Assembly (NCBI RefSeq): GCF_910589235.1
Contig: NC_060955.1
Coordinates: 1,664,501-1,728,500 of the forward strand
From: Vespa crabro
Taxonomy: Eukaryota; Arthropoda; Insecta; Hymenoptera; Vespidae
Reading direction: 5' to 3'
Length of the DNA: 64,000 nt
The notes below the pieces were generated by a model, which did not search any database, was not told the origin of the DNA, and saw nothing but the letters and a program-made list of their open reading frames with translations. Position numbers and translations under genes: made by a program. Position 1 is the stretch's first letter. Each line of letters starts with the position of its first letter. This document shows, one piece after another, positions 28,095 to 41,365 of the stretch.

Positions 28095-30042
28095 TTTCAA
28101 AGTCCTCGACCTCGTGCTCCGATCGAAAGTATCTCTCGAGATCTCATCGGAACTGTCTCCGTTTCGAGCGACTTTAAGAGCGATCGCCTAGTCGAGAAAT
28201 AGCTAGACGCGCCCCAAGAGATCGTTTATCGTGTATATATATATATATATATATCTAGAAAGAGAGAGAGAGAGAGAGAAACACGATTCTCTTACCAAAA
28301 GGTTCGATTCGTTTTCTTAGACAGTGTTTTAGATTGACGTGATTCTAACAAATCTTTCGGTTTTATAAATTTATTCGTAACATGTGTAGAACGTAATAGT
28401 AATTACATAGAAGAGAAAACATTTTACATCGTGAAACTCGTTAAAAAGGAGATCTTTATATATGTGAACACATCATTAATCAATAGTTAGATGGATATAT
28501 TATGTTTATGTCCGTGTGTATGCGTGTATACGTGTATATGTTGAAAGAAAGAAAGCCATTCTTAAAATAATGTCAGTCTACGCACATCTTTTACTACTTA
28601 TTCTTTCTTTGACTCTCTCTTTCTCTCTTTCACACACACACACACATACATACATACATACATACATACATACATACATACATACATACACGTACATTTT
28701 CTTTCTTTCTCTATTTTTATCCTTTATTTTGGAAGGGTGCCGAGAACCTCTAATTTTCAAAGTGATCATTCGGAATCGGGGATCTTCCATTCATTAAGGA
28801 TTCACCAGGAGGCACGGATTAAGGACCCTCCTGGACGAGAACACCTGGTATCTTCGTACAGGAGGCAAGTCCGCAGGAACATCGGAGAAAAAAGAAAGAA
28901 AAAGAGATAGAAAGAGAGAAGCGAAATAATGGAAGGTATGGAAGAACGGAAGAGCCAAAGAGGGAAGAAGAAGAAGAAGAAGAAGGAGGAAGGGACTCTC
29001 AAGCAAAAGCGGGCGTTGCCTTATTCTTTACAGACATACATATCGTAAACGTAGATAAGTAGGTATATCTACCTACTAATGCAAGTAATGCTAATGCAAA
29101 CCGCTCGAGTGCTCTCTTGAGTTCTTTCTCTTTTTCTTTCTCAGAGTATCTTGATAACGTTAAAGGATTTTAATCGAGATATCGCAGATTAGAATATCAC
29201 GGAGTTTTATTATTTGCACGTATAATAACAGTTTGGTACGAATATTTAATCGAGAACAATTTCAAAGATCATTGCCATAACTTATCTAATTAACGTGTTT
29301 CTTTAATGATATTATCTTATTGATTTATCGAATGATTCAGGATCTACGAATGATTTGAGATTTTTATTGTGAATCGTAAAGAAGAAGAAAAAGAAGAAAA
29401 AAGAAAAAGAAAAGAAAGAGAAAAAGAGAAAAATAATGAAGAAAGAAAATATATAAGAGATAAGTTGAGAGGATATTTTTCTTGCCAAAAAGTTTTTACA
29501 CGAGTCGTTAAATCGTCGAAGAAGACGAAGAAGAAAAAGAAGTAGAAGAAGAAGAAGAAGAAGAAGAAGATGAAGAAGAAGAAGAAGAAGAAGAAGAAGA
29601 AAAAAATCGCTAGAGACGATTCGATTAATCGCAAAGCGAGTAGCTCGAGGTAGTTACGCGCGAGTACAAGCAATCCTGTTTACTGCGGGCGCTCAAAGGG
29701 AACTGGGACCGCACAAGACGCGGCATGATCGACGACGAATAGGATTGGGTCGTGGATCCTTGACAATGATGTTGAATCGCGCGGTCGTTGCGGTCTTGCT
29801 ACGCGCTTCCCGTCGTTGCTTATAACAAGAACTGCCTCGCACTCGTATGGCCAGTCTTTTAAGATAGAATGAGACAGTATAAAAGAGGGAGAAAAAGAGA
29901 AAGAGAGAAAGGGAGAGAAAGAGAGATCTTATGTAGCAGACACTATGATTTGAATATCTTTTAAGAATAAAAATCAACGATAGATCATTTTTATTCTAAT
30001 TATGCATGTAATCATATACGTTTTGGTTAGATTCATATCAAA

Positions 30043-30080
<38 letters not shown>

Positions 30081-30113
30081 TCTAAAATATTATATTTTAG
30101 TATTATAATAATG

Positions 30114-30168
<55 letters not shown>

Positions 30169-32152
30169 ATATTACTACTACTAATAAATAAAATACTATT
30201 ATTTATTAGGATATTAAAAAGTATTCTCAATTACTTGCACTTTAACTATATTAAATTTTAATTATTCTTTTGGATTATTAATAACATCCGCTTTCATATA
30301 TTATAACGTACATCACATATATACATTGTATACATTTGTGGTGGAAGCATTAGAATGATTAGGGACATAGCTTGTCTTTAATACGCTATGCGTGCATAAA
30401 GAATTTTTATTAGCTCTATTTAATTAATACCATGGCTATGTTTCTTCTTTTTTTCTCGTCGGTATCAAATCGTTGACATCGTGGCACGTAATTGTCTTCG
30501 TTTCGCACGAATGAGCGAATAATTTCGGATTTTTATTTCGGATTAAAAAATAAAAGAAAAGAAAAAAAAAAAAACAAAAAGAAAAAAAAAGAGATGGAAA
30601 AAAATTTGTGTATCATTCACCTCGATTCCAGGCCATGATACATATGAATCATATCGATCAATTTTAAACTGTACAAAGAAAAAAGAAAGAAATTCTGATA
30701 TCGATCTCTGCTCGTGTTATATTTATACCGCAGAACCGGCGATTACGATTCGCCGTGCAAATTCTTTCTCGCGAAAGGGCGAGCCTGGAAAAAAAAAATC
30801 GCCTTCCTATTATCACGTTTCACCCATAGGCTCGTGAGAAATGTTTCGTTCGAATCTTGTCTTAAATCGGCTTGTAAAAGCATTCGTGAGATTATCGAAT
30901 GAAAATACTTTCCCTTTGTCGTTCTTTTTCATTCGAGGTAAATACATAATATAGGATACATGATAGAAATGATTAAAATCAACGAAACGATACGTATATA
31001 TGCACAGATAAAGAATGTTTCGACAAAACGATATTTATGGGTGATCTGAAAAGAAAAAATGTTATATAGGAGAACGATGAGCACGTGACAAAAATGTTTA
31101 TGTGTTTCTATGTATATGAATATGAATGGAGGCAAAAGAATGCGATTGAACGAATGATTTTTATTTAATAATAAAAGATCTACAGAGCTAATTTTACATA
31201 TATATATATATATATTTTTTTTTTTCGAACAATCATAATCAATCAAACATAAATCATTCGCAATATCTAATCGATATTACAAAATGCATCTTTATCATTT
31301 TTGTCCGATCATGTAACAATTTTATATCGCTTAAATCGCAACGTTATAAAAATCAGTAAATTCAAACGTATAAAATATGATAAGTAAGAAAATGAATGAA
31401 TTGTATGTAAAAAAGAAAATATTTATATATATATATGGTATTTATATTGCATATGAAAAAAATTATAAAGATGAAAAAGATATTTGTATCACGTTTCATC
31501 GAGGTGCATTCGTTGGTGGCCCACCTGTCAGTATAACACCTGTCTTCGTAAGGTATTTAATGGCTAAGTTAATGATCTTTTACGAAGTGTTAGATGTGCG
31601 ACATGTGGGTGGTAGAGCACAAGAGAAAAGAGTATCTTTACTCTATCTCTCTTAAAATTTCTTCGAACATGAGAGATCTTTTAAGTATCTACCTTTACTG
31701 AATACGAACACATTATGTAAACCCGTTCTTTCAACGATAAAAAAAAAAAAAATCTCTGATGCGATAATTAATTTGAAGTCTTTGATGATCTTCACAAAGA
31801 AGGTTATGAGAATTCGGCCAATAACTTCCTTACCTTCGTCCTTGCTCTTATAGTTCATTAAAAATATTAAATTGAACGAAGACATGCATTCAAATTCAAA
31901 GGGGGGGGGGAGGGAAGAGGGGAGAAATTTTTTTACCGTGAAATTCGCTTCCTCTTTAATTAATTCACGTGAACTAATTAAACGAACGTTGTAATATTTA
32001 TATGATAATATTCTTTTTTGTTCCCCTTATTTTTTTTTTGTTGGTTTCTTTCTTTTTCTCTATCTCTCTTTCTCTTTAACAAGAAATACATATTTTATTT
32101 GTTAATGTAAAAACAATAATTAATATTTGATATTTTTATAATTAATTTCCAG

Positions 32153-33571
32153 ACAATAGCTTGATCTCAAGTGAGGTCCTTCAAGATTACGATCCGCAAT
32201 TCATGGTTGGCTGTTATTTTCCTGCGGAATACCAGGGTGAATTCGTGACGCAGGTGAGCGGTAAGGACAGCAACATTGGCACAACGAACGAGCCCATTCA
32301 ATACTCGGCCATTAACATCACTTACAATGCTATCCCGGTCTGGGGTTATTGCCGTAGAAGAGTGGGGGAAAATGTTCTTTTAATGGACAGGTAAATATTT
32401 ACCCTTTATTTTCGGTCTTATTTGCGATCAACAAAGAAAAATTTATATTCTTTCTGTAATTTTATATAATCCCTTTTTTACTTTTCTTCCTTCCTTTCTT
32501 TCCTTTTTCTTTTTTATTATTATTTATCGAATTCTTTTCTCTCAAGTATTTCTTTTTCTTCATCTGTTTTTTCTTTCTTTCTTTCTTTTTTTTTTCTCTT
32601 CTTCTTCTTCTTCAAAGAAAAGTTTCGAAAAAAGGGTTAAGGTTGTATTCAGATACGGTCGATACATCTTCGGAGAATGCCTCAGTGTCGTCTGCGATTC
32701 GTCTGGGACAAAAATAGTCTCGAGCATTGCCAGACGGGAGTGCATTGCATATCACGACGACTCCGAGGTTAATTCCGTAGAAACGATTCGACTGTTGCGA
32801 GCAAAAGAACAATGGCGTTTCGCCAGATCCTCCATCCAGATCCCGCTCCTCCCTCACCCACCCACCTCCTTACCATCGTCTTCAAACCGTTGCATCTTGA
32901 GCATCTTGAGAATCAATGATGGGACTCACTATTTCTGTACTAACGTTTCACGAGGAAGTTTTCGGACAGACTCGAGATACGTCGGTAGAAAAAGAAAGAG
33001 AAAGAGAGAGAGAGGGAGAGAGAGAGGCAGAGAGAGAGAGAGAGAGAGATGGAAAGAGAATGGATGGATGGATGGATATGGGTGGGTGAATGTCGTCGAG
33101 TAAAAAAGATATAAATTGATGTGTTCGCAAGAAATATATCTCCCACCTTTGTACCCACCTATAATACTAGATGATTCACGTTGAATTCTTAACGATCCTA
33201 GGCTATTGATTTTATTCATGCACAATGTGTATGAATAAAAAGAGTATTATCTATTTTTAGAAGTTTTAGAAAAATATTTCTAGGATAAAATTAAAAGGTC
33301 GATAATTAATGGATCATTAATTAACACGTCAATCTGATTGGAGATCGTTGAATTTCGAAAAAAAAAAAGAAAAGAAAAGAAAAAAGAAACAATAATGATA
33401 ATATTAATAATAATGATAATACGAAAAGTAAAAAAATGTATAATTAAACTTCGATAGATTTTTATAAATTTTACTCACAAATTTCTTTATCTATTTCTTA
33501 TCTATCTATCTCGATTTAAATCTATTTCTATTGAATTGCCATGATTAATGAACTGTATTATCAGAGATAAC

Positions 33572-33615
<44 letters not shown>

Positions 33616-34238
33616 TGTTATCGTATATTTTCTTTCGAGAAGAGCGACTTGAGAGAAATCGTTTCGTTTAATTGTCCTCGTCGTTCTATCGAGCACATAG
33701 AAACGGCATCTTTCCGTTCGACGTTCAACGCATTGTTCGTTTCTCCTTTGGAGATAAGACGAGGAGGCGGGCAATTTAACGTTAATTTAACGAAGACTTC
33801 GGGTTCTCTCGTGAATGTCTACGGTGCTTGAACCGAGACACGATCCGTATCCGTATTACGGTGCTTATGTTATCTGTGCTTACGTCACGCTCAAAATCAT
33901 ACACACATATTTCAACGAGTCATTATTTTCATAAATATACTTAATCGAACGTTTCCTTTTTCTTTTTTTCTTTCTTCCTTCTCTTTCTTTTTTTTCTTTC
34001 CTTCTTTTTTTTCTTTTTCTTTTCTTTCTTCCTTAATTACAAATTTTCTGAATAAATTCAATGGAATAAGGAAGATGTGTTTTACGTTACAAAAAAAAAA
34101 AAAAAAGAAAAAGAAGAAAAAGAAAAAAAAAAGGAAACAAATAATTACAGATATTTTAATTACGATTACATAAAAATTTATAATAATAAATATATTTTGT
34201 AATTAGACCAGTAAGATCGTTCATGATTGAAACGAAAA

Positions 34239-34285
<47 letters not shown>

Positions 34286-35702
34286 CTCTGACTCTTTCTC
34301 TCGTATAATTTTACGTGGCAAACGATTAAGAATTATAACTCTAAATGTAGTATGAGACGTTTGCTTCAAGGAAAAGTAAAGTGATTCGCGGCACTCTCAT
34401 TCTCACGCGTTCGCACATTACATTGACGTAAATGCATTCCAAGAGCAAGAGGAATCTCTTAGGAAACAGTACTTGCAGCTGGCTATCGGAAATCTTAAAG
34501 AGCATCTCGAAAATATCCTCGAGAGTTTGCCCGAGTCGAAAAGTCACTCACCTCGGGACAACGTTCGTCATTTCGATCGACGATAATCGATTCGTAACAC
34601 TGACTTTCTTTTTTTCTCTCTCTCTCTCTCTCTCTTTATCTATTTCTATGTCTTTTTTTTTTTAACTATCTATCTATCTATATCTTTCTTTCTTTTCTAC
34701 AGGTACGGGGACGGCGATTGTATACGTTGTTTTCGGCTAAAGCGAAGATCTCGCAACGTTATCGAAGTGTTCTCGGAAGATCTTAACAGGTGTTATACTT
34801 CCGAATCAGCCGCCATCGCATCGTGCGAAACTTTGAACTCCACGTCCATTCTTTACCGTGAGTATACTACTTATAATTAGCGTATTGTTTTTTCCTCACT
34901 TGCAATTAGTACCTACTTATATCTAGTTACAAAATATTTTCTATTTTTTTTTTTTTTTTTTTTACTTTTTTTTTCGTTTCTTTTTTTTTTCTTTTTTTTT
35001 TTCTCCTTTTTCCTTTATGAGTCAAGAATCAAACAAAAAAAAAAAAAAAGATCAATGACAACGAATTATAGATACGATGCTTCGATAATCGGTATGAAAA
35101 ACAAAAAAAAAAAAAAAAAAAAAGAAAAAAGGAAAGAGAAAAGGAAGAAGAAGAAAAAATGTTCGATCGAAAGATAGCAAGAAATAAAATCCAATTCGAC
35201 GTCTTTGGTCGTTCACGGTCGCGAATAATTAGCTTTAATTAGTATTAATGAGGAAGAAGGAGTTGAACAATGAACGTACGCCGATGGCGCTCTACGTGAT
35301 TTCCTATGCATTGCAATAAACGCATGGTCGTTAGCGCTCACGCAATCGCACGTTGAGTCACGCGTGTTACTTTTTGTTACTTGTGTCCTTTTAACAATTA
35401 GGAATACTATCTAGGTATATATATATACATATTTATATGTAGCATGTACTTACTTATTTCGTCGTTTATCGTTATCATCGTTGTGTATTTCTCATGCATG
35501 CTTGCATGTCAATTAAAATATCTATCTAATAACATTAAAACAGTCGTGCATTTATATAATCGATTTCTCTCGATGAACAATTGAAACTTTTGTGTATTCG
35601 TATCAATAATTAAAAGAGCTTATCAATTAACGATTAAGACGGAATATAGTTATAATTAGTTAATAGTTATTTTTCTTTTATAAATATATTTTATAATTTA
35701 TT

Positions 35703-35742
<40 letters not shown>

Positions 35743-36566
35743 CATTAATAATTCAATACGTTAAACAATCGGACATAATAACGACAATATATAACATTCG
35801 ATTGATGATAAAAAAAAGTATTTTCTTATTGTAGAAATACTTGATATTAAATAATTTTAAGAAGATATCAAAGGATCCCTTTATATTGTGTATTATTATT
35901 TAATATTTAACAAAGCAAAATTTTTAATACAACATTAACTATACATAGTATTAAATTAATGACACATAAAATTTATTACAATAAGCTATTAACTTATAAC
36001 TCTTTATATATTCATCGAAATAATAGATAAATTGAACTATTAAATAAAATTTCGAAAGAGATTGCTTTGTGGAAATAACGAGGGAAAAAAAAAAAAAGAA
36101 AAGGAAAAGAAAAAGAAAAAGAAAAAAAGAAATAAAATTACGCAAGGATGATCTATCCCGAGGAAAAATAAAAAGAAATAAAAAAGAAAAGAGAAAAAGG
36201 AATACTATCGATTATGTTACATCTATTCGCGGAATGTTTCCGGTGCGATTCGTCATGCGGAAAAAAGGAAAAGAAAAAAAAGGATAGGAAAAAAGGAAGA
36301 GAAGAAGAAGAAGAAAAAGAAGAGAAAAGAGAGAGAGAAAAAAAAAAGAAACAAGAAAAAGAAGAAGGACCACTTGGAATAAGTTTTACACCTGTTCTTA
36401 TCGAATCGACACGCTCAACGAGCAGCCCAGTCAGCACCTCGATAGGCGGGTTTGCCGTTGCTGCTTGGCATGTCGCCGTAGTTTCGATCTTCATGCTTCG
36501 ATGCGTGTCCTCGATCGTAGAAATTCTCTTTGGACGATCCATTCGCTCGAAAAGGAGCAGAGAAAG

Positions 36567-36606
<40 letters not shown>

Positions 36607-36616
36607 ATGGAGATAG

Positions 36617-36669
<53 letters not shown>

Positions 36670-37049
36670 CTTCGATGCTTGGATCGACGGTGCCACGGAG
36701 ACGATTCATTCCGCTCGCATTCCTCCATTGAGATTTGTCGAGCTGTACGTTCTCTTCAACGGAAGTTGACACGTGCATCGAATCCCACAAGTTTGCCCTA
36801 CCCTTTTTCTTCTTCTTTTTCTTCTTCCTTCCCCTTTTTCCTTCTTCTTCTCCTTCTTCATCATTTTCCTGTCCTTCTTCCTCTTCTTCTTCCGTGTTGT
36901 GTTCCTCATTCATTCTGACAAGACGAGACAATAGAATTGTTCGTTGAACCAAGAAAATCGAATTTAACCTTTTGCACTTGTCAGGTGCTATTTAATATTC
37001 CCGTACCAAAAGGATATCTTCATTTCAATATTTTTCGATCAAATTGATA

Positions 37050-37080
<31 letters not shown>

Positions 37081-37966
37081 TCGATATCTCGTTTGTTGAA
37101 TAAACGTGTGAAAAGAAAAGAAGGGGAGAAAAAAAAAATAGAAAAAAGAAAAAAGAAAGAGATAACAAATATTTCGGAGGTGACTCAAACTCGCTCTCTC
37201 CTTCTCCCCCCCCCACCCTACCCCACCCCTCCGGCACCGCTCCGATCCTCTCCCCTCCTTATTTTTCTCGCGATCGTTATCAACTATGATAATATTATGT
37301 TTATCGTTCGCTCGCTATTTCCGTTCGTTTAATTGATTCAACTGATTATAGAAAAAAAAATGAATAAACATTAGACACATGTATGCTATTCATTTCGTAG
37401 CACGTGTTATAGTGTTAACGATATCCCTTTTTTTTTCCCTTTTTTTTTTAATTTTTTTTTTTTAACTATATATATATATAGAATTCTTTCCTTTCACATT
37501 AGGGAACGAACAAATCTTCTTTTCTTTTCTTTTTTCAATTTATTTTTATTTATTTTATTTATTTACTCATTTTTTCTTTCCTTTGTTTATTTTCATTTTC
37601 CGTTAAAATACAATAACAAGGAAAAAAGGAATAGAGAAACGTAGGAAAAGAAACGAAGATACGAGGAATTGTGGTGTATGATTGTGTACGGGTAATATAA
37701 ATTTTCGATAAACGATAGAACATATATAAAAGCATTAGGAAAGGGGTGGGTTACAAACTGACCAGAAACCTTTCTTATTCTTTTTATTTTTTCTTCTCTT
37801 TCTTCTCCTTCTTCCTTTTCCTAAATAAACTCGAGACGTTCGAACATGTTCCAGCACGAACGAAGAGTTTTCGGAAGACAACGAACACGTAGATTCTCCG
37901 TCAAAGGACCACTCGCATTCTCGTTTATTCTCCGTTCGGTCGCCTGTTTTGCACTGCCTCTCTCTC

Positions 37967-37997
<31 letters not shown>

Positions 37998-39237
37998 TTC
38001 TTTTCCTCTTTTTTTCTTCTTTTTCTTCCTTCCTCTTTTTTTTTTCTTTCTTTCTTTCTTTCTTTCCTTTTTCTTTACTGCACTCTGAAGCGAGGAAAGG
38101 ACCGAACGACGACAGTGGTGTCGTTTGGCAGGTATTCGTTCCTTAGCGTGGGAGTGGCTGCTCCCAAAAAGTTCTCGTCCTAATCGTCTCCTACCAAAGA
38201 CCCCTGAGAAGGTCCATTATCCAGCATCCTCCAGACCAATAAAGCATACATTGTAAATCCATTTCGAACAACCTTAACGAGCTTTGCCCTAGTCTAGTCT
38301 TGTTAGAATTTTCAAAGACATGGAAGGATTCGATGTTGGGGGTCGATCATAGATCTTCTTTTTAAAAATATAAGATAGGTCAAAAGTTCTTAAATCAATT
38401 GATTTTTAAAAATCGATTATTATCTACTCTTTCTCGAATACTACTACTACCACTATTACTATTTTGTTTTTTTTTTTTTTTTTTTTTTCTTTTTTTTTTT
38501 CTTTATGACTCCGGAATTAAATTTATAGCCTTACTATATCTGAACGAGAAATTAATTTAAAAGATTACATAAAAGGGCGATTGATTTTTTTAAATCGATT
38601 GAAAACTTTTTAAGAACTCATCTTGTATTTTCAGTGATGCTTTTTTCTTTCTTTTCCTTTTGATAGAAAAATTGAATGAAATTGTAAATTTACCTTACTT
38701 GCAGATCGTCAATTATATTACGTTTTATTTAGATCATTTATTTTTGCGACAGATTTATAATTATTATATATTGATATTCAAAGATTGAATCGTGAATCGT
38801 CCATGATCGAGAGAAAATAACGTAGTATTAAAAAAATGTAAGTTGTATATAGAAAATTAATGATACGGAGGATTCTAACTTACGTGTCCAAGTGATTCTC
38901 CGATGCGTATCGAAGAAATAAAGAAAAAAGGCACTCAAAGGACAAGAAAGATTTTAAAAGAAATACGAATATCAGGTTAGTCTGACTTGAGATAAAAAAA
39001 AAAAAAAGAAAAAGACAAGATTTTAATCTCGTAAATTTGAAAAGTTTTAGCAAAAGATAAAATTAGGGTAGTCCACATTATTAGTGGAAATAATTGATTA
39101 TCCTTGTTAAGATAAACTTCATAAAAACGATAACATCAAATTTCGAGTAATTCGAGCTATGAATGGAATGGAGTGTTCTTTTTTCCTTTTGAATTCAGGA
39201 AGATGCAGTCGAATGTAAAGAGATTCGAGCAGGAGAT

Positions 39238-39275
<38 letters not shown>

Positions 39276-39714
39276 ACAATCGATGAAATTACAGGGAAGA
39301 AATATGAAAAAGTCTTTAGGATGTATAGAAGAAGAAGAAGATGAAGAAGAAGAAGAAGAAGAAGAAAAAGAAAAAGAAAGAAAGAAAGAAAGAAATAAAT
39401 AAAAATTGCATAACTCTAAGAAAGAAGATAAAAGAAAGTTCAATGTACTTGAGTCGTTCGCGTGGGACAGTACGGAGGACAACCGTGGCATAAGGTATAA
39501 TGATTGACTACGTACGAACTATAAAAGCAGTAATGACCATACATACACATACACATACACATACATACATACACACACACACACACATACGGACAAACAT
39601 ATACATGCGAGATCTTTAAATAAAAGCTTTCGAAACGAAACGCGATTTGCGAGACACATCACGAACTTTAATTAAAACTCATGTTTTTACGTAAAGTCCT
39701 TCCACTTTTTTCAT

Positions 39715-39806
<92 letters not shown>

Positions 39807-40808
39807 TTTCTTTGTTTTTTCTTTTTTATTATTTCTTTTTCGTCCGACACTACCGAATCTCCGTTAGCCTTTTTTGTTAAATGATATAGTGTCTCGATTC
39901 AAGAAACTGAGATGTCCTTCTTGTTCCTCCATGACGAAGGCTAAGAGCCTTGAGATGAATGGAAGGTACCTTCATCGTGGACAGGAAGTTGAAGAAGCGA
40001 ACGAAAAGAAAGGATGCTTACCTGAGCTACCTGTTGCATAGCGATCTTCTTCCCTTTGAGTGAATCAAATCGTTTAGTGAGAAGATGGAACAGAAAAATT
40101 TGCTACATTTTCTGTACGTCAATCTCATCAGATACCATCCAACAACAATATTGACGTCCCCTTTTAAACTGTCACCCTGATATAATCTTTTCTTATCTAT
40201 AAATTCATTATACATTAGTCTCAACATTATCACAGAGAATATCAAGATTAAATTTTGAATGGACGCATTAAATTCAGATTAAGCGTGCACCGCTGTGAAA
40301 TTGAAAAAAGAAAGAAGAGAAAAAAAAATTAAATAAATCACTCAAGAAATTCGTATTATCTAAAGGAAGCCGTCGGTCCCTTTGAATGAGGCAGCAAATC
40401 GATGACATCGAAGACACGATCCAACACGGAGACCTTCTCCGATTACGTAAAAAAAAAAGAGGACAAAAGAGAAAGAAAAGGAAGCCAATAACTCGTCTCG
40501 AGGAATCCCGCAAAAGCTCAAAAAGTGTCGTCTTTTTGCCTCGAACGAAAAGGTAGCAGCACCCTCCTCTCTTCCATCCTTACCCCATCCCTTTAAAACG
40601 TATGATGGTTATGGAGAAAGCATTGATCGACCCTTTACGAGAAAAACGTCGTATGGAATTTCAGCTATTTCCTGTTCGGAGGGTTTGGTTTGATTTTATT
40701 GTAGCAAAGGATGATAGTTCTTACTGGACTGGGCACTAAGAGAGACGTGTTCGATCGAAAAAAAACTTACCCCTTGGGATTTATTCTTGCACCTATTCTT
40801 CTCATTTA

Positions 40809-40871
<63 letters not shown>

Positions 40872-41329
40872 GATGTGATATAGATATCTAATTCTCTTCC
40901 TCGTTTCTCTTCTCGATTTCTTTCGTCCTAGACATCATGAGAACTCGTATGGGAGCTGAGATTCCATACGGTCACGTCCACCTGGCATTATGCACCCATA
41001 GATGGATTTGTAGCGGCGCTATTTGTCCCGGATTTCTCTCTCTCTCTTTCTCTCGTTCTCTTTTCTCTCTTTCTCTTGGATCGTTCCAACTGAAAAAGCA
41101 GAAGAGGTCGTTAGGATCAGCAGGTGGTCGTCTGGAAAATTGGACCGGTGTTTGCTCGATATACCAGTCATTTCGCTTACAAGCAGACTCGTTCGGTATA
41201 ACCCTCAGGGAAAACGATCTTTTTGATCTTGTAGCGATTCCTTTTTTGTATGCGCACACTGCATACCGATGAAAACGGTATCGACCTCCTTACAACTTCG
41301 ATCGAGAATAATTGACATTCATTTGAACT

Positions 41330-41365
<36 letters not shown>

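Larger units (their letters stand above)
16901..32152. other. Non-coding, microsatellite-rich (block 3)
   Basis: No exon can be supported. It ends at the acceptor of the first recognised exon of the secreted-protein gene, so part of it is presumably that gene's first intron. Contents: (CT)n at about 17039-17071, 19682-19725, about 23612-23637 and 25258-25312; (GA)n at about 17789-17836, 19300-19333, 19818-19851, 24221-24255 and about 26417-26453; (GAA)n at about 17354-17386 and 29545-29602; (TTA)n at 24599-24702; (TA)n at 23480-23523, 25670-25715 and 30123-30163; (GT)n at about 21325-21351; (CA)/(TACA)n at 28630-28690; (GAAA)n at 27441-27488. CpG-bearing complex islands lie at about 27500-27760 and 28050-28215. 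Confidence 0.65.

Noticed and set aside
31500..31650. Open frame with the phrase GAFVGGPPVSITPVFVRYLM, reminiscent of the GGPPV segment of Cys-loop ligand-gated chloride channels
   Set aside because: The resemblance is only a few residues. No pyrimidine-rich acceptor precedes it and the frame is extended by low-complexity sequence. No neighbouring channel exon was found.
36153..36952. Overlapping long frames on both strands
   Set aside because: They are translations of GA/CT and CTT microsatellites inside the large intron of the secreted-protein gene.
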